From: Methylobacterium sp.
GTDB taxonomy: Bacteria > Pseudomonadota > Alphaproteobacteria > Rhizobiales > Beijerinckiaceae
Length of the DNA stretch: 33,625 nt
NCBI GenBank assembly: GCA_013823325.1
Contig: PNLY01000063.1
Coordinates: forward strand, 1-33,625
Direction of reading: 5' to 3'
The notes below the pieces were generated by a model. That model did not search any database and was not told where the DNA came from. It saw only the letters and a program-made list of their open reading frames with translations. Of this stretch, positions 27,597 through 33,625 are shown piece after piece. The number at the start of each line of letters is the position of its first letter. Positions within the stretch are counted from its first letter, which is position 1. A program made the position numbers and the translations under genes.

Positions 27597-28595
27597 ATGA
27601 CCTCCAAGCGCTATGACGTGCTCGCCCTGGGCAACGCCATCGTCGACGTCTTCGCTTCGGCGGAGGAAGACTTCCTGGTTAAGTACGAGCTGGTCAAAGG
27701 CTCGATGGCGCTGATTGACGAGCCGCGGGCTGAATTGCTGTATGGCGCGATGGGTCCGGGCAAGGTCGTCTCGGGCGGCTCGGCCGCCAACACGATCGCC
27801 GGCCTCGCCTCCTTCGGCGGCAAGGGCGCCTTCATCGGCAAGGTCAAGGCAGACGAGCTCGGCAAGCTCTACCGGCACGATTTGACTTCGCTGGGCGTCG
27901 CCTTCGACACCGCTGCGGCGACCGGGGGCCCGGCGACGGCCCGCTCCTTCATCATCGTCACGCCCGATGGCGAGCGCACGATGAACACCTATCTCGGCGC
28001 CTGCCAGGGTCTGTCGCCGGCCGATGTCGATCCGGCCACGGTCGAGAACGCCGACATCGTCTATCTCGAAGGCTATCTCTGGGATCCGCCGGCGGCCAAG
28101 GACGCCTTCCGCAAGGCCTCCGAGCTCGCCCACAAGGCCGGCGGCCGCGTCGCCATCACCCTCTCGGATTCCTTCTGCGTCGACCGCTATCGCGACGAAT
28201 TCCTCGGCCTGATCCGCAATCGGATGGTCGATCTCGTCTTCGCCAACGAGCACGAGCTGAAGAGCCTCTACCAGAGCGCGGATTTCGACACGGCGCTGGC
28301 AGCGATGCGGGCGGAGAACATCCTCGCAGTCATCACCCGCTCGGAGAACGGCGCGCTGGCGCTGACGCCGGACGGCGTCGTGGCAGAGCCGGTCTTCCCG
28401 GTCGAGCGCGTCGTCGATGCGACCGGTGCCGGCGATCTCTTCGCCGCCGGCTTCCTGTACGGCCTGACCTCGGGCCGTGAGGCGCGCGACTGCCTGCGCC
28501 TCGGTGCCCTCGCTGCCGCCGAGATCATCAGCCATGTCGGCGCACGCCCGGACGTCAACCTGAAGACGCTCGCCGGCAATAACGGTCTGCTCTGA
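27597..28595 (+). CDS. PfkB-family carbohydrate/nucleoside kinase (adenosine kinase-like)
   Basis: A 332-residue ribokinase-fold enzyme. The N-terminal DVLALGNAIVDVFASAEEDF and SGGSAANTIAGLASFGGKGAF are typical of the adenosine kinase/ribokinase branch. The anion-hole and catalytic motif is DATGAGDLFAAGFLYG with the catalytic Asp. Adenosine kinase-like members of this type are common in Hyphomicrobiales, but the substrate (adenosine, another nucleoside or a sugar) cannot be settled from sequence. The 57-base gap after xre could hold a promoter or simply continue the operon. It converges with hemA, 16 bases apart. Confidence 0.88.
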   Translation: MTSKRYDVLALGNAIVDVFASAEEDFLVKYELVKGSMALIDEPRAELLYGAMGPGKVVSGGSAANTIAGLASFGGKGAFIGKVKADELGKLYRHDLTSLGVAFDTAAATGGPATARSFIIVTPDGERTMNTYLGACQGLSPADVDPATVENADIVYLEGYLWDPPAAKDAFRKASELAHKAGGRVAITLSDSFCVDRYRDEFLGLIRNRMVDLVFANEHELKSLYQSADFDTALAAMRAENILAVITRSENGALALTPDGVVAEPVFPVERVVDATGAGDLFAAGFLYGLTSGREARDCLRLGALAAAEIISHVGARPDVNLKTLAGNNGLL

Positions 28596-28611
28596 GGAAG
28601 AGGGCGGCCGT

Positions 28612-29823
28612 TTAGGCAGCCCGCTTCAGCCCCGTTGCGCTCCAGATTTCGCTGAGCGCGGAGACTAAGGCGGCGATGTCCTCGTCGCAATGCAGCGGCG
28701 TCGGCGTGATCCGCAGGCGCTCGGTGCCGCGCGGCACGGTCGGGTAGTTGATCGGCTGGACGTAGATCGCAAAGCGCTCCAGCAATTCGTCGCTGATGCG
28801 CTTGCACAGCCCGGCATCGCCGACCATCACCGGCACGATATGGCTGGGGTTGGCCAGATGCGGGATGCCGGCCTGATCGAGCTGGTGACGCAGCTTACGG
28901 ACCCGGTCCTGCTGGCCCTCGCGCTCGGCCGAACTCGTCTTGAGATGCCGGATCGCCGCAAGCGCACCTGCCGCCAGCGCGGGTGGCAGTGAGCTTGAGA
29001 AGATGAAGCCGGAGGCGAAGCTGCGGATGAAGTCGCAGAGATCAGCCGAGCCGGTGACATAGCCGCCCATCACGCCGAAGGATTTCGCCAGCGTGCCCTC
29101 GATCAGATCGAGCCGATGGCTCAAGCCCTCGCGCTCGCTGACGCCGCCGCCGCGGGCGCCGTACAGCCCGACCGCATGGACCTCGTCGATATAGGTCAAT
29201 GCGCCGAATTCCTCGGCGAGGTCGCAGAACTCGGCGACCGGGGCGATGTCGCCATCCATCGAATAGACTGATTCGAAGGCGATCAGCTTCGGCCGGGCGG
29301 GGGCGATGCCCGCAAGCTTGCGGCGCAGGTCCTGCGGGTCGTTATGGGCGAAGATCAGTTTCTCGGCCCGCGAATGCCGGATGCCCTCGATCATCGAGGC
29401 GTGATTGGCGGCATCAGTCAGGACGATGCAGCCGGGGATGCGCGAAGCCAGCGTTGAGAGCGAGGCCCAGTTCGACATGTAGCCGGAGTTGAACAGCAGG
29501 GCTGCCTCCTTGCCGTGCAGGTCGGCGAGCTCGCGCTCCAGCAGGACGTGGTAGTGGTTGGTGCCGGCGATGTTGCGGGTGCCGCCGGCGCCGGCGCCGC
29601 AGGCATCGAGCGCCTCGCGCATCGCGGCGAGCACGGCGGGGTGCTGGCCCATGCCGAGATAGTCGTTGGAGCACCACACGGTGACCTCGCGCGGGCCGTT
29701 CGGGCCATGGAAGGCGGCGCGCGGAAAGCGGCCGGCGCGGCGCTCGAGGTCGGCGAAGACGCGATAGCGGCCCTCGGCCTTGAGGGCATCGAGCTCGCTG
29801 CGGAAAAAGGCCTGGAAATCCAT
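28612..29823 (-). CDS. hemA: 5-Aminolevulinate synthase
   Basis: A 403-residue PLP enzyme that condenses glycine and succinyl-CoA to 5-aminolevulinate (Shemin pathway), the entry to tetrapyrrole synthesis in alphaproteobacteria. Blocks are [12 protein letters not shown], the glycine-rich [60 protein letters not shown] and [14 protein letters not shown] with the PLP lysine. AGGAGG (29831-29836 on the minus strand) lies seven bases before the ATG, which rejects the longer open frame to 29937. hemE and hemJ of the same pathway are 10 kb away. Confidence 0.97.
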   Translation of the reverse strand: MDFQAFFRSELDALKAEGRYRVFADLERRAGRFPRAAFHGPNGPREVTVWCSNDYLGMGQHPAVLAAMREALDACGAGAGGTRNIAGTNHYHVLLERELADLHGKEAALLFNSGYMSNWASLSTLASRIPGCIVLTDAANHASMIEGIRHSRAEKLIFAHNDPQDLRRKLAGIAPARPKLIAFESVYSMDGDIAPVAEFCDLAEEFGALTYIDEVHAVGLYGARGGGVSEREGLSHRLDLIEGTLAKSFGVMGGYVTGSADLCDFIRSFASGFIFSSSLPPALAAGALAAIRHLKTSSAEREGQQDRVRKLRHQLDQAGIPHLANPSHIVPVMVGDAGLCKRISDELLERFAIYVQPINYPTVPRGTERLRITPTPLHCDEDIAALVSALSEIWSATGLKRAA

Positions 29824-29963
29824 AAGGGAGCCTCCTGGCGCCACCTTTGAGGGATTCCAGGCGCAGGGTAAAGGCGCGCCGATGTCGCGCCGCAGCATGG
29901 ACGCAGCGGATCGATCCCGGCGCCGGCAGCGCCGCATCGTGCAAGGTGCTTTTCGTTTCCGGG

Positions 29964-29982
29964 AGGGAAAGGCTCTTTCCCT
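29964..29982. repeat. Small inverted repeat in the hemA/lyase intergenic region
   Basis: AGGGAAAG - GCT - CTTTCCCT is a perfect 8-bp stem with a three-base loop in the 209-base divergent gap 29824-30032. It may be an operator or an RNA hairpin in the ammonia-lyase leader. No FNR-type TTGAT-N4-ATCAA box is present in this gap. Confidence 0.5.
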
Positions 29983-30032
29983 TTACCGCGCCGGCCCTTT
30001 AGATCGTCGGCAAAGCTGACGAGGAGCAGGCC

Positions 30033-31664
30033 ATGGCGGTAACGATCGACGGACGGACCCTGAAGGGCAAGCAGGTGCTGCGCGTCGCCCGGCCCGGCGC
30101 CTCCGGCCGCTATGAGAAGGCGAGCCTGGCCAAGTCCGCGCGCGAGGCGATCGCGGCGACGCGCGCTCATATCGACGCCAACTTCATGAACGACGAAGCG
30201 CCGTTCATGTACTCCTTCAATACCGGCGTCGGCCTGTTCAAGGACCAGCGCGTGCTGATGTCGGAGATGACCGAATATCAGCGCAAGAGCGTCTATGCCC
30301 ACGCCACCGGCATCGGCGAGCCCTTCCCGGAGGATGTGACGCGCGCCACCATGCTGTTGCGCGCCAATGCCTTCGCCTCGAACTATTCCGGCCCGCAGGT
30401 CGCTCTCGTCGAGCGCCTGCTCGCCTGCCTCAATGCCGGCATCCATCCGGTGATCCCGCAAAAGGGCTCGGTCGGCGCCTCCGGCGATCTCGCGCCGCTC
30501 GCCCATATGTCGGCGGCGGTCTGCGGCTTCGAGGAGGGTGAAGCCGTCTACAAGGGCAAGCGGATGAAGGCTCGCGAGGCCCTCGCCAGGGCTGGGCTGG
30601 AGCCGGACTTCAAGCTCGGCGCCAAGGATGCCTCGGCCCTGATCAACGGCTCGACGGTGTCGCTCGCGCTCGGTGTGCTCGCCACCGAGGACGCCAGGCG
30701 CCTGATCAAGGCCGCCGATATCGGCCTTGCCCTCTCGCTCGAAGCGATGCGCGGCGAGCTTGCCGCCTTCGATCCGCGCGTCCATGCCGCCCGCCCGCAT
30801 CCCGGTCAGGCGCTGGTGGCGCGCAACCTGCTCAAGATCACGCAGGGCAGCAAGCGCTGCTCGGCCTCGGCCCGCGAGACGATCTATCCCGACGAGATCG
30901 GCCGCACGCCCGGCAAGCCGCCGGCCCCGCGCGTGCAGGACGTCTATTCGCTGCGCTGCGCCCCGCAGGTGCACGGGCCCGCCCGCGAGGCCCTCGACTA
31001 TGTCAGCCGGATCATCGCGACCGAGACCAATTCGGCGACCGACAACCCGCTGATCTTCCCCGAGGATGACGGCTACCGTGTCATCTCCGGCGGCCATTTC
31101 CACGGCCAGTATGTCGCGCAGGCGATGGATCTGCTCGCCATCGCCATGACCGATCTCGGCTCGATCTGCGAGCGCCGCCTCGCCCGCCTGGTCGACCCGA
31201 CCCTGAGCTACGGCCTGCCGCGCAACCTGCTCGCCGGCAAGCGCGGGCTCAACACCGGTTTCGCCACCGTGCAGTGCTCGATGTCGGCGCTGGTGATGGA
31301 GAACCGCACCCTGTCCTCGCCGGGCTCGGTCGATTCGATCCCCGGAAAGTCCAATGCCGAGGACCATGTCTCGAACTCGACCTGGTGCGGCCGCAAGGCG
31401 CGTACCGTCGTCGAGAATGTCGAGATGATCATCGCCGCCGAGATCCTGATGGCCTGCCAGGCGCTCTCGCTGATCGCCGAGACCGCCAAGGCCCATCCGC
31501 TCGGCAAGGGCACGCAGGCGGCGCTGGACGCGCTGCGCGAGACGATCCCGCCTGCGCTGGACGGCGATCGCTGGTACGCCGCCGAGATGAACCAGGCGAC
31601 GGCGCTGATCCGCTCCGGCGCGATCGTCGAGGCGGTCGAGGCTGCTGTGGGGGGATTGGAGTAA
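30033..31664 (+). CDS. Aromatic amino acid ammonia-lyase (HAL/PAL family)
   Basis: A 543-residue MIO-dependent lyase. The Ala149-Ser150-Gly151 triad in GSVGASGDLAPLAHMS forms the electrophilic prosthetic group. The catalytic Tyr60 lies in MYSFNTGVGLF, where most relatives have YGVNTGFG. QDVYSLRCAPQVHG and TDNPLIF are further family blocks. His90 in VYAHATGIG occupies the position of the substrate-selective His of histidine ammonia-lyases, so histidine is the first guess. There are no hutU, hutI or hutG genes beside it, and the active-site variants leave the substrate open. GAGGAG lies six bases before the ATG. It is divergent from hemA. Confidence 0.85.
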   Translation: MAVTIDGRTLKGKQVLRVARPGASGRYEKASLAKSAREAIAATRAHIDANFMNDEAPFMYSFNTGVGLFKDQRVLMSEMTEYQRKSVYAHATGIGEPFPEDVTRATMLLRANAFASNYSGPQVALVERLLACLNAGIHPVIPQKGSVGASGDLAPLAHMSAAVCGFEEGEAVYKGKRMKAREALARAGLEPDFKLGAKDASALINGSTVSLALGVLATEDARRLIKAADIGLALSLEAMRGELAAFDPRVHAARPHPGQALVARNLLKITQGSKRCSASARETIYPDEIGRTPGKPPAPRVQDVYSLRCAPQVHGPAREALDYVSRIIATETNSATDNPLIFPEDDGYRVISGGHFHGQYVAQAMDLLAIAMTDLGSICERRLARLVDPTLSYGLPRNLLAGKRGLNTGFATVQCSMSALVMENRTLSSPGSVDSIPGKSNAEDHVSNSTWCGRKARTVVENVEMIIAAEILMACQALSLIAETAKAHPLGKGTQAALDALRETIPPALDGDRWYAAEMNQATALIRSGAIVEAVEAAVGGLE

Positions 31665-31685
31665 GCGGCAGTTGGGCAGCGCACG

Positions 31686-31786
31686 TCATGCTCGGCCTTG
31701 AGCCGAGCATCTCAGGCCGGAGGAGGCTCCGGTCAGAGTGTTCTCGTCACGAGTTTCTCGGGTCTGCGCTTCGCGCTGCCCGAGAA
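31686..31786. repeat. Mosaic palindromic repeat element
   Basis: Three hairpins in a row: ATGCTCGGC-CTTGA-GCCGAGCAT (31688-31710), CCGGAG-GAGG-CTCCGG (31717-31732), and TTCTCGGG...CCCGAGAA with a 16-base GC-rich loop (31755-31786), ending AATGACG. They fill the gap between the convergent ammonia-lyase and PNPOx-like genes. The first arm pair shares its core with 23036-23066, so this is probably a dispersed extragenic repeat. Confidence 0.7.
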
Positions 31787-31795
31787 TGACGCCTG

Positions 31796-32428
31796 CTAGT
31801 ACAATGTCGCCCGGACCCGCTCCGGCAGCGCCTTGTCATAGGCCTCGCCGTCGAACGCTTCCGTCGCGGCCCGCGCCGAGATGTCGCGCAGGATCGTGCC
31901 GGCGCTCGGTAGCGAGCGCTTGTCGACCTGCACAGCCGGGTTCCAGAGATCGGCCCGCACCACCGCCCGCGAGCATTGGAAGTACGCCGCTTCGACGGTG
32001 ACGACGATCACGCAGGCCGGCAGTTTCCCGGCCATCTCGAAGCGCGCACACAGCTCGGGATCGGTCGAGAGCACCGCTTTGCCGTTCACGCGCAGCGTTT
32101 CGCCATAACCGGGGATCAGAAAGAGCATTCCGACTCGATTGTCAGACAGAAGATTCTTCAATGAATCCAGTCTGTTATTGCCTCTTCGATCCGGAATCAG
32201 CAGCGTTTTGGCGTCGCTGACGGTGACAAAGCCCGGCTGATCCCCACGCGGTGAGCAATCCAGCCCGTCAGGACCATTAGTCGCGAGCACGAAAAACGGC
32301 GAAGCGGAGATTAGCGCGCCGTAGTTGGCGTCGATGTGATCGATCTCCTTGATGATTGAGGCCGGTGCGATCGGGTTCGGATAGAGCGCGGCGAGCTGCT
32401 CTGGCGAGGTGATGCGGTGCGCGGTCAT
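31796..32428 (-). CDS. Pyridoxamine 5'-phosphate oxidase-like flavin-binding protein
   Basis: A 210-residue split-barrel protein of the PNPOx-like family, close in appearance to the MSMEG_1061-type subgroup. Features are FFVLATNGPDGLDCSPRGDQPGFV near residue 45 (quoted here as ATNGPDGLDCSPRGDQPG), LLIPDRRGNNRLDSLKNL and VGMLFLIPGYGETLRVNG, which together form the FMN or F420-type cofactor site. It is unlikely to be the vitamin B6 enzyme itself; the substrate is unknown. The frame is open to 32494, but GGAG lies seven bases before the ATG at 32428. A perfect palindrome AGTCTAGACT lies just upstream. Confidence 0.82.
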   Translation of the reverse strand: MTAHRITSPEQLAALYPNPIAPASIIKEIDHIDANYGALISASPFFVLATNGPDGLDCSPRGDQPGFVTVSDAKTLLIPDRRGNNRLDSLKNLLSDNRVGMLFLIPGYGETLRVNGKAVLSTDPELCARFEMAGKLPACVIVVTVEAAYFQCSRAVVRADLWNPAVQVDKRSLPSAGTILRDISARAATEAFDGEAYDKALPERVRATLY

Positions 32429-32448
32429 GCCAGTCTCCGAAGATAATA

Positions 32449-32458
32449 AGTCTAGACT
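32449..32458. promoter_or_regulatory. Palindrome AGTCTAGACT, possible operator
   Basis: A perfect 10-bp palindrome about 20 bases upstream of the PNPOx-like start, next to a TATTAT that could be the -10 element (minus strand). The position suits repressor binding. No cognate regulator gene is adjacent, and the CTAG core is rare in GC-rich genomes. Confidence 0.4.
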
Positions 32459-32500
32459 ATTTGACTTCGTTGCAACGCACCAGAGGCCGACCAAAAGAAA

Positions 32501-32528
32501 ACGCCCCGCATCCTGCGATGCGGGGCGT
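32501..32528 (-). terminator. Rho-independent terminator of pnp
   Basis: On the minus strand, ACGCCCCGCAT - CGCAGG - ATGCGGGGCGT makes a perfect 11-bp stem, followed by TTTTCTTTT. It lies about 85 bases beyond the pnp stop. A parS-type site begins two bases to its right. Confidence 0.9.
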
Positions 32529-32529
32529 C

Positions 32530-32545
32530 TGATTCACGTGAAACG
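32530..32545. promoter_or_regulatory. parS-type site, two mismatches (beside the pnp terminator)
   Basis: TGATTCACGTGAAACG keeps the central TTCACGTGAA of parS and differs from the standard site at positions 3 and 16. As at 19148, the position-3 change creates GATTC. It lies about 13 kb from the oriC candidate, between the pnp terminator and the pnp stop. Confidence 0.75.
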
Positions 32546-32613
32546 CTAGCGCGCTTTCCGTTCGGCCGCTTGCGGCCGCACGATCAGAATTCGCGCAAAC
32601 AAAGCTCGTCGTA

Positions 32614-33625
32614 TCAGTCTTCCGCGCCCTGGCGCTCGCGGGACTTCTCGGCCTCGCGCTCGGCCTTCAACTTCTCGGTGATGTCCTCGCCGGTGGCCTG
32701 GTCGACCACCTTCATCGACAGGCGCACCTTGCCGCGCTCGTCCATGCCGAGGAACTTGACCTTGACCTTGTCGCCTTCCTTGACGACGTCCTGGACCTTC
32801 TGGACGCGGCGCGGGGCCAGCTCCGAGATATGGACGAGGCCGTCCTTGGCGCCGAAGAAGTTCACGAAGGCGCCGAATTCCATGACCTTGACGACGGAGC
32901 CGTCATAGATCTGGCCGGCTTCCGGCTCGGAGACGATCGACTTGATCCACTTGATCGCCGCTTCGATCGACTTGCCGTCGGCCGAGGCGATCTTGATGGT
33001 GCCGTCGTCCTCGATGTTGACCTTGGCGCCAGTCTTCTCGACGATCTCGCGGATCACCTTGCCGCCCGACCCGATGACTTCGCGGATCTTGTCGACCGGG
33101 ATCTTCATCGTCTCGATGCGCGGCGCATACTCGCCGAGCTGGCTGCGCGAGGCCGAGAGGGCCTTGCTCATCTCGCCGAGGATGTGCTCGCGGCCGCCCT
33201 TGGCCTGGCCGAGGGCGACCTTCATGATCTCCTCGGTGATCCCCGCGATCTTGATGTCCATCTGCAGCGAGGTGATGCCCGCGGCGGTGCCGGCCACCTT
33301 GAAATCCATGTCGCCGAGATGGTCCTCGTCGCCGAGGATGTCGGAGAGCACCGCGAAGCGCTCACCCTCGAGGATCAGGCCCATGGCGATGCCGGCGACC
33401 GGCGACTTCAGCGGCACGCCCGCATCCATCAGCGCCAGCGAGGTGCCGCAGACGGTGGCCATCGAGGAGGAGCCGTTCGACTCGGTGATCTCCGAGACGA
33501 CGCGGATCGTGTAGGGGAACTCCGACTTCGCCGGCAGCATCGGACGGATGGCGCGCCAGGCGAGCTTGCCATGGCCGATCTCGCGGCGGCCGGGCGAACC
33601 CATGCGGCCGGTCTCGCCGACCGAA
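32614..33625 (-). CDS. pnp: Polynucleotide phosphorylase (3' part, cut by window end)
   Basis: About 336 C-terminal residues of a protein that is normally about 710 long. PNPase is a trimeric 3'-5' exoribonuclease using phosphate, part of the RNA-degrading machinery. Seen here are most of the second RNase PH domain ([41 protein letters not shown]), the KH domain ([17 protein letters not shown]), the S1 domain ([28 protein letters not shown]) in overlapping portions, and an acidic tail ending ERQGAED. The 5' part and the start lie beyond base 33625. The gene has its own strong terminator downstream. Confidence 0.97.
   Translation of the reverse strand, partial: SVGETGRMGSPGRREIGHGKLAWRAIRPMLPAKSEFPYTIRVVSEITESNGSSSMATVCGTSLALMDAGVPLKSPVAGIAMGLILEGERFAVLSDILGDEDHLGDMDFKVAGTAAGITSLQMDIKIAGITEEIMKVALGQAKGGREHILGEMSKALSASRSQLGEYAPRIETMKIPVDKIREVIGSGGKVIREIVEKTGAKVNIEDDGTIKIASADGKSIEAAIKWIKSIVSEPEAGQIYDGSVVKVMEFGAFVNFFGAKDGLVHISELAPRRVQKVQDVVKEGDKVKVKFLGMDERGKVRLSMKVVDQATGEDITEKLKAEREAEKSRERQGAED

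Noticed and set aside
29824..30032. FNR- or oxygen-control box upstream of hemA
   Set aside because: No TTGAT-N4-ATCAA type sequence is present.
29418..31496. 692-codon minus-strand frame across the ammonia-lyase and hemA start
   Set aside because: Antisense to the lyase and out of frame with hemA; low-complexity composition and no motifs.

Overview
The window looks like the replication-origin neighbourhood of the main chromosome of a GC-rich alphaproteobacterium of the order Hyphomicrobiales (Bosea-like by overall gene content; the genus is a guess). The grounds are the gene order mnmE-mnmG-rsmG-parA-parB, rho-hemJ-hemE, then a PPSR-family gene-maf-aroE-coaE-dnaQ, secB and timA, the alphaproteobacterial single-enzyme 5-aminolevulinate synthase, a CtrA-type box, and parS sites of the standard ParB type.

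Layout. Bases 154-9365 carry lolA and xth on the plus strand, a minus-strand response regulator plus cyclic-nucleotide-binding protein, an L,D-transpeptidase, a VOC protein, a minus-strand YggS-type PLP protein, and then leuS-lptE-holA on the plus strand. Bases 9479-15119 are a minus-strand tRNA-modification and chromosome-segregation operon, mnmE-mnmG-rsmG-parA-parB. Bases 15120-15895 hold the wreck of a gene for a YyaL/DUF255 thioredoxin-domain protein, with an internal deletion and frameshifts. Bases 15964-18917 carry rho, hemJ and hemE (minus). The 463-bp gap 18918-19380 is the best oriC candidate: it has a full TTAA-N7-TTAA CtrA box, a parS, DnaA-box-like sequences, an 11-bp direct repeat and six GANTC sites. 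Rightwards, 19381-23028 is a tightly overlapped plus-strand run (PPSR family-maf-aroE-coaE-dnaQ). It is followed by terC-like and secB genes (minus), then timA-mltA-smr-xre and a PfkB sugar/nucleoside kinase (plus), hemA (minus), an aromatic amino acid ammonia-lyase (plus), a flavin-binding PNPOx-like protein (minus) and the 3' part of pnp (minus, cut by the window end).

The genes fit together as an origin-proximal housekeeping block. ParA/ParB act on three parS-type sites seen here (one inside rsmG, one in the oriC candidate, one beside the pnp terminator). The origin sits between the haem gene hemE and the PPSR-family gene, as in Caulobacter. Envelope functions (lolA, lptE, secB, timA, mltA, L,D-transpeptidase), tetrapyrrole synthesis (hemA, hemE, hemJ) and RNA metabolism (rho, pnp, mnmE/G, rsmG, leuS) make up most of the rest.

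I found no CRISPR array, insertion sequence, prophage, tRNA or rRNA gene, and no convincing new defence or biosynthetic system. The most interesting items are the origin architecture, the coincidence of two parS sites with GANTC methylation sites, and the decayed thioredoxin-domain gene that now lies upstream of the mnmE-par operon.
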